From Microtetraspora malaysiensis (GTDB taxonomy: Bacteria; Actinomycetota; Actinomycetes; Streptosporangiales; Streptosporangiaceae), in assembly GCF_001528665.1 (NCBI RefSeq), contig NZ_BBYJ01000016.1, forward strand, positions 62,001 through 126,000: 64,000 nt of DNA, given 5' to 3'. Positions 41,327-49,460 of this stretch are shown here, in pieces (the stretch's first letter is position 1; every line of letters begins with the position of its first letter). The notes beneath the pieces were generated by a model, which was not told the origin of the DNA, did no database searches, and was given only the letters and a program-made list of their open reading frames with translations. The translations under genes and the position numbers were made by a program.

Positions 41327-42706
41327 TCAGTACACCTGGGCGAGATCCTCGACGAACGTCGCGAGCTGGGCGACGTTGCGGCATTCGTACATCGGGACGA
41401 TCCCGGCGTACGCCGAGGCGAGGGAGTCGCCGGAGTCCCACTGCGGGCGCGGTTCCGGGTTCAGCCAGTGGGCGTGCCGGGCCTCCCCGGCGAGCCGCCG
41501 CAGCGCGTCCAGCGCGGGCGCCTGGTAGTTGGAGCGGGCGTCGCCCAGGATCAGCAGCGACGTCCGGGGCCCGATCGCGTCCGCGTACCGCTCGGCGAAC
41601 CGGGTGAAGACGTGGCCGTAGTCGGTCCGCCCGAACCTGACGATGTCGGCCTCTTCGGTCATCCGGGTGACGGCGTCCAGAACGTCCACACCGGGGCGGA
41701 AGTGCGCGGTGATCTCGTCCACCGTGTCCACGAACGCGAACGCCCGCACCTTGGTGAACTGCTCGCGCAGCGCGAACGTCAGCAGCAGCGTGAAGTGCGA
41801 GAACGCGGCGACCGAGCCGCTCGCGTCGCAGAGGATGACCAGCTCCGGCCGGTGCGGGCGGCGCGGACGCAGGTGGGGGGTGAGCGGCACGCCGCCGGTG
41901 GAGAGCGACGCCCGCACGGTGCGGCGGACGTCGAGCCGCCCCCGCCGTCCAAGTTTCCGCCGGGCGGTGAGCCGGGTGGCGAGGCGGCGGGCGAGCGGGT
42001 GGACCTCCCGGCGCAGCCGGGCCAGCTCGTCCCTCGTCAGCCGCAGGAAGTCGACGCGGTCGATCGGTAGCGGCACCGACGTCCTGGCGATCTTCTCGAT
42101 GCCGGACTCCTCGGCGATCCTGCGGCGGACGTCGGCGACGACGGCCTCCTCGAACTTCCTGATATTTCGGGATATCTGGGTTCGGGCGAGCGTCTCCGGG
42201 ACGCCGCCGCGCTCGGCGAGCATCGCGTCCAGCAGCCGCGCGATCAGCGTCTGCGGGGAGAGGGCGCGCAGCACCGGGTACGAGAACCACGACTGCCGGT
42301 TCCCTGCGGCCGGCACCCGGCCGAACCGCCCCACCATCGACCGGGCGAACGCGCGGAACGCGGGATCGTCCGGGTCGCCCATGAGCAGATCGGCGAGCCG
42401 GTCCCGCAGCTCGGCCGTCTCGTTCGGGAGGACCGGGCGCTCGGCGTGGCCGGGAGCCGGTTCCGGCGGACCGTCCGAGATCACCGGAGGGAACCACAGG
42501 TCGAACAGCGCGTCGAAGCCGGGCCGGTGCTGGGGACGCTTCACCAGCGTCGCCGCGTACGCCTCGCGCAGCGTCTCGCGCTCGGCCAGGTCGATCACCG
42601 TCAGCGCCCGGGCGGCGTCGAGGCCCTCGGCCAGGGACACCGGCAGCCCCGCCTCCCGCAGCGCGCCCACGAACGCCACATGCCGGTCGAGCAGCGGCTC
42701 GCTCAC
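41327..42706 (-). CDS. VWA domain-containing CoxE-like protein
   Basis: 459-residue protein of the CoxE/VWA family. The C-terminal von Willebrand A domain starts with the MIDAS motif LVILCDASGSVAAFS near residue 290 and continues with the acidic residues needed for metal binding (FGRTDYGHVF near 375, SLLILGDARSNY near 403). The N-terminal 270 residues are helical and charged. In CO dehydrogenase systems CoxE works with the MoxR-type ATPase CoxD to insert or mature a metal centre; more generally MoxR/VWA pairs act as chaperones. The partner MoxR gene lies directly upstream, 107 bases away. It starts at GTG 42706. Confidence 0.87.
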   Translation of the reverse strand: MSEPLLDRHVAFVGALREAGLPVSLAEGLDAARALTVIDLAERETLREAYAATLVKRPQHRPGFDALFDLWFPPVISDGPPEPAPGHAERPVLPNETAELRDRLADLLMGDPDDPAFRAFARSMVGRFGRVPAAGNRQSWFSYPVLRALSPQTLIARLLDAMLAERGGVPETLARTQISRNIRKFEEAVVADVRRRIAEESGIEKIARTSVPLPIDRVDFLRLTRDELARLRREVHPLARRLATRLTARRKLGRRGRLDVRRTVRASLSTGGVPLTPHLRPRRPHRPELVILCDASGSVAAFSHFTLLLTFALREQFTKVRAFAFVDTVDEITAHFRPGVDVLDAVTRMTEEADIVRFGRTDYGHVFTRFAERYADAIGPRTSLLILGDARSNYQAPALDALRRLAGEARHAHWLNPEPRPQWDSGDSLASAYAGIVPMYECRNVAQLATFVEDLAQVY

Positions 42707-42747
42707 ACCGCCCTACCTTTCTGAGTGCGCGTACGCTTCGATCGGTG

Positions 42748-42789
42748 CGGCCCTTCCACCGGCCCTTCCACCGGCCCTTCCACCGGCCC
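42748..42789 (+). repeat. Tandem 12-bp repeat between MoxR and VWA genes
   Basis: CGGCCCTTCCAC is repeated three times from 42748 to 42783 with a partial fourth unit to 42789. It fills the short gap between the two minus-strand genes. Far too short for a CRISPR array. Confidence 0.8.
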
Positions 42790-42813
42790 GGCCGTGTCCG
42801 GCCGACCGCCCAC

Positions 42814-43659
<846 letters not shown>

Positions 43660-43747
43660 CGCCGCTCCTCTTGATCGAACCGAACGTTGTTCTAGCGTAG
43701 CCCGATTTTGAGGGATCTGGGCCGTACGATAACCTCTTACTGCTTCC

Positions 43748-43824
43748 GCGCCGCTAGCTCAGTTGGTTAGAGCAGCTGACTCTTAATCAGCGGGTCCGGG
43801 GTTCGAGTCCCTGGCGGCGCACCA
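43748..43824 (+). tRNA. tRNA-Lys (anticodon CTT)
   Basis: Cloverleaf is complete: acceptor GCGCCGC (43748-43754) pairs with GCGGCGC (43814-43820), D-arm GCTCAGTTGGTTAGAGC, anticodon arm GCTGA-CTCTTAA-TCAGC giving anticodon CTT, variable GGGTC, T-arm CGGGG-TTCGAGT-CCCTG, discriminator A and an encoded CCA. It reads AAG codons, the main Lys codon in this GC-rich genome. A perfect terminator follows within 8 bases. Confidence 0.97.
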
Positions 43825-43831
43825 ATGAAAG

Positions 43832-43864
43832 ACCCCAGGTCGGTACCACTGACCTGGGGTTTTT
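43832..43864 (+). terminator. Rho-independent terminator of tRNA-Lys
   Basis: 10-bp perfect stem ACCCCAGGTC / GACCTGGGGT (43832-43841, 43851-43860) with a 9-base loop, followed by a run of T. The clearest intrinsic terminator in the window. Confidence 0.92.
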
Positions 43865-44001
43865 CTATTTGCCGACCGTCTCGGCGGTGCCCCGCGCATG
43901 GCGTGGGGGGCGTCGGACGCCATGGCATCCGACGGCCCCTTTCGCTCGCTTGGACCTCGATGAGGCCGGTACGGGAGGACCCGGCGTGAGGGACCACCAG
44001 G

Positions 44002-44415
44002 TCAGCGAGGGTTCTCCAGCTGCCGCATCACCTGGCGAGCCTGGACGAAGAGCATCCCGATGTTCACCTGGCGCGAGCAGATCACGACCGCCACGATGTC
44101 GGGGTTGCTCTTGCTGCGCATGAAGAGGTGGACCAGGTTCTCGCTGTTGACGAGAATCTCGTTGAAGTAGTGCCGGTTGTCGGTCGTGCCGCGGTTCTGC
44201 TTCCACAGTTCCTCGACCTGCACCACGGTCCGGCCCTGGAACAGGTCGGTGGTGGCCGCCGCGACGACGTCGAGGATCTCGCGGGGGTGATTGTCGACGG
44301 TGTCCACCGCCAGCAGCATGCCTGTCGAGATGTCGACGATCCCTGACCCGATGTAGTCGGGGACGTCGTGGCGGAACGCCTTCAGGGCATTGGTAACGAT
44401 TTGCGTGAGGTTCAT
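44002..44415 (-). CDS. Roadblock/LC7-like small protein
   Basis: 137-residue protein with the alternating alpha/beta pattern of Roadblock/LC7 domains: an early helix ALKAFRHDVPDYIGSGIVDI, then TGMLLAVDTVDN near residue 30 as the first beta hairpin, a long helix ILDVVAAATTDLFQ, and the strands LVHLFMRSKSNPDIVAVVICSRQ near 95. The spacing G-x-x-x-D-x-x-T-G-x-x-L resembles that of the second Roadblock protein at 46069. It is divergent from the DUF4388/Roadblock operon and shares its 295-bp promoter region, which holds three small inverted repeats. Start ATG 44415 has only AGAAAG as a ribosome site. Domain assignment is by pattern, so moderate. Confidence 0.62.
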   Translation of the reverse strand: MNLTQIVTNALKAFRHDVPDYIGSGIVDISTGMLLAVDTVDNHPREILDVVAAATTDLFQGRTVVQVEELWKQNRGTTDNRHYFNEILVNSENLVHLFMRSKSNPDIVAVVICSRQVNIGMLFVQARQVMRQLENPR

Positions 44416-44438
44416 CAGGAGCTTTCTGCGCTGGGTAT

Positions 44439-44514
44439 ACCGGAATCCGGTCAGGATGACACATTGAGGATGTGTGCGGTATATACGCGATGAGTCTTCC
44501 CTGATGGGCATCAG
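44439..44514. promoter_or_regulatory. Three short inverted repeats in the Roadblock divergent promoter
   Basis: Perfect palindromes ACCGGA-A-TCCGGT (44439-44451), ACACAT-N5-ATGTGT (44459-44475) and CTGATG-GG-CATCAG (44501-44514) lie 24 to 99 bases upstream of the minus-strand Roadblock gene. The surrounding DNA is clearly AT-richer than the rest of the window, as expected for promoters. Confidence 0.5.
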
Positions 44515-44710
44515 CCAGGCAAATTAGACTCTATGCGCAAATGGGTATTTTCGGCATAAAACGGACATTGAATCTGTTCTGGATTCCTGCGCCGTAAACC
44601 CCACTGGCGGCTACTACCACGAGAACGCTACGCTGCACTATAGCCGAATGGGGTGGATTTGGTAGCTGAAAGCCATGGTGTCTTGATTCTGAACGGGAGC
44701 TGACAGTCAC

Positions 44711-45829
44711 GTGTTCCCGGCGGAGGACGGAGTCCGGCTGACGAAGCCGGGCAGGGGTGGCGAAGCGCGGATCGCCGATGAGCTCCATGCCCTGACGCGC
44801 GACGGGGCCTCGGGTGCCCTGAAGATCGACGGAGATTCCGGTGGAACCATCTACCTGGACCGGGGATACCTCACCTTCGCCGAAGCGGCCGGGGTTCCCG
44901 GTCTCGCCGCCAGGCTGATCGGCTCTCGGCGGCTGTCGGCCGAACAATGGAACACGCTACGCGCCGAGAGGCGGCCGGCAGACGGGTTCGGCGCCCTTCT
45001 CGTCGAACAGGGCCTCATCGGCAAAGACGAGATGCTGGAGGTTCTGCGTTCGGTCGTCCTGGACGCGATCACGGCGATGACGGCGATGACGGCCCGGATG
45101 GCGGGCGGATCATCTGCCACCGGCATCCGGTTCATGCCATTGGAACGTTCCTGGGCCGGGACGATGCTCAGGTTGGAAGTCGAGTTCGTGCAGTCTGAAG
45201 TCGCACGACGGGCCGAGCTGCTGGCCGGGCATGACGTCTCGCTCGACGGCCGCCCGAAGGCATCCGACCTGCGTGGCCCTCTGGCGATCGTGGAACGCGA
45301 GCAGTGGATGGTCGCCTGCCGGATCGACGGCGTTGTCACCCTCCGGGAACTGGCCTGGCGAAACGGCTTCGCGCTTTACGACACCGTCGCAAGTGTGAGT
45401 GGGCTGGTCCGGGCGGGTTTGTGCACCCTGCTGGCTCCGGAGGAGGCGGTCCCCCCGCAGCGGGAAGACGTCCGGCCCGCGCGCGGGTCCAGCAGTGGCG
45501 TCGCCTGGCTCGGGCCCGCATGGGCGGTCGACGAGACGGAGACGGAGGACGACACGGGGGACGACACGGAGGAGCTGCCCCGGGTCGTCGATCCGGAAGC
45601 GACCGTCCACGCTTCGGAGGTGACGGCACCGTCCCCTGAGTCCGCGGATGACGCGGTACGGCTGATGCCACGCCGCAGTCCGGGCGCGACGACATGGGAT
45701 CGGGCGCACGGCGGCACCGGATCCGACAGCCTCCCGCAAGGGCTGGAAGAGGTTGTCAGGACACCGTTCGCGCCCGTGCACCCCGACATCCTGGGGCGGG
45801 TGTTGGAAGGTCTCCGGCGGTTGAAGTAG
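44711..45829 (+). CDS. DUF4388 (PATAN-related) domain protein
   Basis: 372-residue protein. Residues 20-120 form a DUF4388-like domain: LHALTRDGASGALKIDG, GGTIYLDRGYLTFAEAAGVPG and a following helical stretch DGFGALLVEQGLIGKDEMLEVLRSV beginning near 88, the pattern of PatA N-terminal (PATAN) sensory domains. Residues 150-250 look like a second winged-helix-like part with WMVACRIDGVVTLRELAWRNG. The tail is an acidic, disordered linker (ETEDDTGDDTEELP) and a short C-terminal helix. GTG 44711 has GGGAGC 12 bases upstream. It heads a four-gene plus-strand cluster with two Roadblock proteins and another DUF4388 protein; no kinase or GTPase is present. Role in signalling is inferred. Confidence 0.72.
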   Translation: MFPAEDGVRLTKPGRGGEARIADELHALTRDGASGALKIDGDSGGTIYLDRGYLTFAEAAGVPGLAARLIGSRRLSAEQWNTLRAERRPADGFGALLVEQGLIGKDEMLEVLRSVVLDAITAMTAMTARMAGGSSATGIRFMPLERSWAGTMLRLEVEFVQSEVARRAELLAGHDVSLDGRPKASDLRGPLAIVEREQWMVACRIDGVVTLRELAWRNGFALYDTVASVSGLVRAGLCTLLAPEEAVPPQREDVRPARGSSSGVAWLGPAWAVDETETEDDTGDDTEELPRVVDPEATVHASEVTAPSPESADDAVRLMPRRSPGATTWDRAHGGTGSDSLPQGLEEVVRTPFAPVHPDILGRVLEGLRRLK

Positions 45830-46068
45830 CACGACCAGGCATCGGGACCGCCCGTCCCGGTCGGTTGGTCGCAGGGTGCGGTTCCCCGGAAGGCGACGCG
45901 TACGTTCTCCCGGGGCTGGTTCGGCCTGCTCAGCGGCCTCATCGAAGGCGGAGGGGGCGACCCGAGACTGTCTCGGCGCCCGGTCGCGGAATCGCCTCCG
46001 AACACTGGGCCGCGGCGCGTACGTCCCCTAGACTCGGCCTGCGCTATTTGGTGGAAAGGATCCCCTTT

Positions 46069-46485
46069 ATGCCCGAGTCTCCCTTCGAAGCTCTGCTCTC
46101 TCAGGTGAGACAGATCGACGGCTTTGTGCTCGGGTGTTTGATCGACGCCTCGACCGGCATGGTGCTGGGTCACGTCCAGGACCGGGAGACCCTGCGCCTG
46201 CCGGTGGCAGCGGCGGGTGCCGCCGACGTGGCCAACGTGATCTCCCTCATGGCCGGAGAACTGGCGGCGAACGGCGGTCTTGAAGACGTGATCATCACGT
46301 TGAGCGGTCACTACCACCTGATCCGGCATTTCAGCCCGGCCCCGAGGCTGCAGTTCCTCCTGCTCGTGGTCCTGGATCGTGCGGAAGCGAACCTGGCGAT
46401 GGCCCATCGGGAGCTTCGCGACTTCGACCTGAATTTCGTCGGCCGTCCCGATTCGGGCCTGCCGGATCACTTTCAGCGGGTATGA
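46069..46485 (+). CDS. Roadblock/LC7 domain protein
   Basis: 138-residue single-domain protein. FEALLSQVRQIDGFVLGCLIDA (begins residue 5), STGMVLGHVQDRE, a central helix ANVISLMAGELAANGG and the strand pair EDVIITLSGHYHLIRHF / LQFLLLVVLDRAEANLAMAHREL fit the Roadblock/LC7 fold used by MglB-like and CvnB-like regulators of small GTPases. GGAAAGGA lies 8 bases before ATG 46069. It lies 239 bases after the first DUF4388 gene and 25 bases before the second, so probably shares an operon with the latter. No small GTPase gene lies nearby, unlike conservons. Confidence 0.75.
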   Translation: MPESPFEALLSQVRQIDGFVLGCLIDASTGMVLGHVQDRETLRLPVAAAGAADVANVISLMAGELAANGGLEDVIITLSGHYHLIRHFSPAPRLQFLLLVVLDRAEANLAMAHRELRDFDLNFVGRPDSGLPDHFQRV

Positions 46486-46510
46486 CCACTGAGCCAGGAC
46501 GGGAACCACC

Positions 46511-47272
46511 GTGTACTTCAACAGGGATCCGCTGATCGTTCGGCTGGGTAAGCTCGCCGACTCCGGGCAAACCGGTGTATTGCGCGTGTCGGGTGCTCTG
46601 GGCGGGGCCTTCTACCTCAGCGAGGGCGACGTCGTCTACGCGGAGTCGAAGCGCACCCCCGAACCGTCCAAGTGGTTGGTGCAGCCGCAGGGGCACCCGG
46701 GCGAGGCCGGCACGGCACGCTCGCAGGCGCCCCGGGGCGGCCAGGCCGCTGCCGTCGATGCGGAGACGGCCGGCTCGCTCGAGTGGAGCTTCGCGGTCAG
46801 GGAGGCCACCGTCGACGCCGCGCTGGAACTGCTGTCCGGAGGCTCCCGGAATCCACCGCGTCACCGGTTCCGGGAACTCGAAACCCCCGCGGTCGGCAGA
46901 TTGAACGGCATGCCCTTCCCGATGCTGCTTGCCGAGGTGACCCGGCGGCAGGAGATCGTGAAGCAACTGTCCGGATCCGTTACGGCCGACACGACGGTGG
47001 TGCGGAATCCGCACATCGAGGCCCCCGGCCTGCAGGTGTCCGCGTTTCAGTGGGCCCTGCTCATCCGGACGGGCGAACGCTCCACGCCGCGCGACCTCGC
47101 GTGGGAGCTTGAGCACAGCGTTTTCAGCACGACCGTCGAAGTTTTCCGGCTGATCACCCTGCGGCTACTGTCGGTGGACGGCACCTCGGCTTCGCCGATG
47201 CCCCGGGCAGCGGACACGCTGTCCGACCCGCGGCGCGACACCATGTCTTTTCTCCGGGCAGTGGCCCAATGA
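46511..47272 (+). CDS. DUF4388 (PATAN-related) domain protein
   Basis: 253-residue protein paralogous in layout to the one at 44711. Residues 1-45 show the DUF4388 start LGKLADSGQTGVLRVSGALGG then AFYLSEGDVVYAESKRTP, which parallels the GALKIDG/GTIYLDRGYLTFAEA order of the first. A Gly/Ala/Gln-rich insertion (residues 55-85) interrupts the domain. Residues 130-230 again resemble a winged-helix segment with STPRDLAWELEHSVFSTTVEVFRLI near 198. GTG 46511 follows the Roadblock gene by 25 bases; 61 bases later the next Roadblock gene begins. Function unknown; association with Roadblock partners suggests protein-protein signalling. Confidence 0.68.
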   Translation: MYFNRDPLIVRLGKLADSGQTGVLRVSGALGGAFYLSEGDVVYAESKRTPEPSKWLVQPQGHPGEAGTARSQAPRGGQAAAVDAETAGSLEWSFAVREATVDAALELLSGGSRNPPRHRFRELETPAVGRLNGMPFPMLLAEVTRRQEIVKQLSGSVTADTTVVRNPHIEAPGLQVSAFQWALLIRTGERSTPRDLAWELEHSVFSTTVEVFRLITLRLLSVDGTSASPMPRAADTLSDPRRDTMSFLRAVAQ

Positions 47273-47333
47273 ACGGGGGTGCGATGAATCGAGAGATCCG
47301 CGATGGTGGATCCGGATCCGCCGGGGGGACCGG

Positions 47334-47771
47334 ATGACCGGGCCGGGCATCGAAGAGCTGACCCCCGACAAGCGGGTCCGCGCGGAACTCCGCGAGCTCA
47401 GAACGCAGATGGCCGGCGTGCACGGCAGCATGGTCGCCGCGAGCGACGGGTTCCTGATCAGCTGCGACATTCCCGAGGCGGAGCCGACCAGGATCGCCGC
47501 ACTCATCGCGGCGACTCTCGGCCTGGCCCGTCAGGCCACCCAGGCGACGGGCCGCGGGCGGTTCCGCGAGGCGGTGGCCCGCGGTAGCGACGGTTACCTG
47601 GCGGTGTTCGCGGTGGGCGAGGACGCCGTCTTGGCGGTCATCGGAACCAACGACCTCAACATCGGGATGCTGCACTATCAGACCCGCGACCTGATCACAC
47701 GGCTGATGAATCACTTGGCGCAGTTCGACTGGGGCTGGCAGGGCGGTACGCGGCCGGACGCTTCTCTCTAA
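47334..47771 (+). CDS. Roadblock/LC7 domain protein
   Basis: 145-residue protein and the clearest Roadblock/LC7 member of the cluster: ELRTQMAGVHGSMVAASDGFL near residue 20, ISCDIPEAEPTRIAALIAATL, a helix with ARQATQATGRGRFREAVARG, GYLAVFAVGEDAVLAVIGTND and LNIGMLHYQTRDLITRLMNHL. The GSMVAASDGFLIS and LNIGMLHYQTR motifs are standard for CvnB-type actinobacterial Roadblock proteins that act as GAP-like partners of Cvn/MglA GTPases. ATG 47334 overlaps the end of a 16-codon open frame beginning at 47284 (ATGA), which may serve translational coupling. It closes the cluster. Confidence 0.82.
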   Translation: MTGPGIEELTPDKRVRAELRELRTQMAGVHGSMVAASDGFLISCDIPEAEPTRIAALIAATLGLARQATQATGRGRFREAVARGSDGYLAVFAVGEDAVLAVIGTNDLNIGMLHYQTRDLITRLMNHLAQFDWGWQGGTRPDASL

Positions 47772-48028
47772 TCCGGCAAGGGACCCCTGCTGCCGGTGCC
47801 TCCTTCCCTGCGACGTTCCAACTCGGCGTCGTCGAGGCCGGCGCGGGCCGGCCCGGCGACGCCGCGGGTACTCAAAAGATCACTTTCCGGGTGGCTGTAG
47901 GTGCTTCTTCCGATGGTCGAAATCCTGTTGACGCCGGGGGCCGTAGGCCGGGGAGACTCGAAGGGCGCGGTCACCGGGAAGCATCGCGTTCCGGTTGTTC
48001 CGGAGAAGCGCGGAGGGAAGTGACGTAA

Positions 48029-48571
48029 ATGGACGAGCGGCGGATGGTGCGCGTGTCGAAGTATTTGGCCAAGCACCTGCGCCACGAGCCTGAGCGGATC
48101 GGCATCACCCTGGACGACGGCGGCTGGGTCGAGGTGGATGTCCTCCTGAAGGCCGCCGCCCGGCACGGCTTCCCTATCGCCCCGGAGGAGTTGGCGCACG
48201 TCGTGGCCGCCAACGACAAAAAGCGGTACGTGTTACAGGACAGGCGGATCCGGGCCAGTCAGGGGCATTCCGTTCCGGTGGATCTTGGCCTTCCGGTGAC
48301 CGAGCCTCCCGCGACGCTGTACCACGGGACCGTGGGCCGCCATCTGGCCGCCATCCGGGAACAGGGCCTGCGGCCGATGAACCGGCATCACGTCCACCTG
48401 TCCGTGGACCGGGAGACCGCCGAGCGGGTGGGCGGCCGCCGTGGTGTTCCGGTGGTGCTGGTCGTCGACGCGGGCGCGATGCACGCCGCCGGGCACGAGT
48501 TCCGGCTCAGCGCCAACGACGTATGGCTCGCCGATCAGGTCGATCCGGTTTTCCTGCGATTCCCCGGCTGA
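48029..48571 (+). CDS. kptA: RNA 2'-phosphotransferase, Tpt1/KptA family
   Basis: 180-residue enzyme of the KptA/Tpt1 family. All family landmarks are present: SKYLAKHLRHEPERIGI near residue 10, the winged N-terminal lobe with DDGGWVEVDVLL, RYVLQDRRIRASQGHSVPV near 68, LYHGTVGRHLAAIREQGL near 93 and HLSVDRETAERVG near 118. KptA transfers an internal RNA 2'-phosphate to NAD+, giving ADP-ribose 1'',2''-cyclic phosphate; in bacteria the RNA target is obscure and some copies ADP-ribosylate RNA ends. GGAGGG lies about 11 bases before ATG 48029. It is a single gene after the Roadblock cluster. Confidence 0.92.
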   Translation: MDERRMVRVSKYLAKHLRHEPERIGITLDDGGWVEVDVLLKAAARHGFPIAPEELAHVVAANDKKRYVLQDRRIRASQGHSVPVDLGLPVTEPPATLYHGTVGRHLAAIREQGLRPMNRHHVHLSVDRETAERVGGRRGVPVVLVVDAGAMHAAGHEFRLSANDVWLADQVDPVFLRFPG

Positions 48572-48721
48572 TCCGGGATGGACGGCGGGCGTTGCCTCCC
48601 CGCCACCACATGTTCGAGAGCCGCAGCCGTCGCTCTGGATCCCCAAAACCGAGCACCCGCCAGGACCGTGGGCACGACTGCCGTAACCCCCGTCGTCTCA
48701 TCTGCTGTGTGGGAGCCGCAT

Positions 48722-49369
48722 ATGGCCGGGATCAGATCACGGTTCGGTGAGGGCGAGACCATCGTGCGCCGGGACGTCTTCCGGGAGCGAGTCTGGACCG
48801 CCTCGCCTCACCGGGTGCTCGCGGACGACGGCGATCGGATCGCCCTCGGATACTGGCCGGGGATCGTGAGTCTCGCGCCCCGTACATGGATCGCCTCCCT
48901 GGAGACCGGGGATCCCGCCCTGAGGGATCGGATGCCCGCCGATCTCGCCTCCGGCCGGTGGCGGCTCGGCCGGTGGACCTGGCGCGACACGCTCTGGACG
49001 AGCAGCCAGCAGGCAGGGGAGTACTTCGGCGTGGGGCGCTTCTTCGACGCCGAGCAGCGCCTGCTGCGCTGGTACGTGAACTTCCAGCGCCCCTACCGGC
49101 GTACCGAGTGGGGGATCGACACCTTCGACCTGCTACTGGACCTCGTCGCGGAGCCGGACCTGTCCGGTTACCAGTGGAAGGACGAGGACGAATACCGCCA
49201 GGGCCGCCGCCTGGGCATCGTCGGAGACGCGGAACACCGCGCGATTCAGGAGGCCCGCGACCAGGTGATCGCGTTGATCGAGGAGCGGCGGGGCCCGTTC
49301 GCGGAGACCTGGCGGATCGATCCCCGGTGGCCGCTGCCGACGCTGCCGTCCGACCTGCCCGAGGCGTAG
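48722..49369 (+). CDS. DUF402 domain-containing protein
   Basis: 215-residue protein of the DUF402 (FomD-like) family. The beta-barrel core has REREVW-like VFRERVWTASPHRVLADDGDR near residue 18, and the family signature WYVNFQRPYRRTEWGIDTFDLLLDLVAEPDL begins near 116, with WKDEDEYRQGRRLGI near 153; the acidic residues of DTFDLLLDLV and KDEDE bind divalent metal in FomD, which hydrolyses nucleotidyl phosphonates or nucleoside diphosphates. GGGAGC lies about 6 bases upstream of ATG 48722. A strong terminator follows. Confidence 0.86.
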   Translation: MAGIRSRFGEGETIVRRDVFRERVWTASPHRVLADDGDRIALGYWPGIVSLAPRTWIASLETGDPALRDRMPADLASGRWRLGRWTWRDTLWTSSQQAGEYFGVGRFFDAEQRLLRWYVNFQRPYRRTEWGIDTFDLLLDLVAEPDLSGYQWKDEDEYRQGRRLGIVGDAEHRAIQEARDQVIALIEERRGPFAETWRIDPRWPLPTLPSDLPEA

Positions 49370-49409
49370 CTGACCGCCGAGCCGATCAGTCGCCGGCTTC
49401 GGAAGCGCG

Positions 49410-49443
49410 GAGCCGCGCCGGGAGCGCTGGCCCGGCGCGGCTC
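49410..49443. terminator. Bidirectional terminator, 13-bp stem
   Basis: Perfect stem GAGCCGCGCCGGG / CCCGGCGCGGCTC (49410-49422, 49431-49443) with an 8-base loop between the convergent DUF402 and CocE/PepX-like genes. Confidence 0.8.
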
Positions 49444-49460
49444 AGGGGGTGCTCAGGAGA

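Noticed and set aside
42748-42789. Tandem repeats considered as a CRISPR array
   Set aside because: Units are 12 bp with no spacers; there are no cas genes in the window.
43767-43997. Minus-strand frame ending in GAPPGTRTPDPLIKSQLL
   Set aside because: It is the antisense translation of the tRNA-Lys gene; this peptide string is a familiar annotation artefact.
47284-47337. 16-codon open frame overlapping the last Roadblock gene by ATGA
   Set aside because: Gly/Ser-rich and without conservation clues; more likely a translational coupling artefact than a peptide gene.
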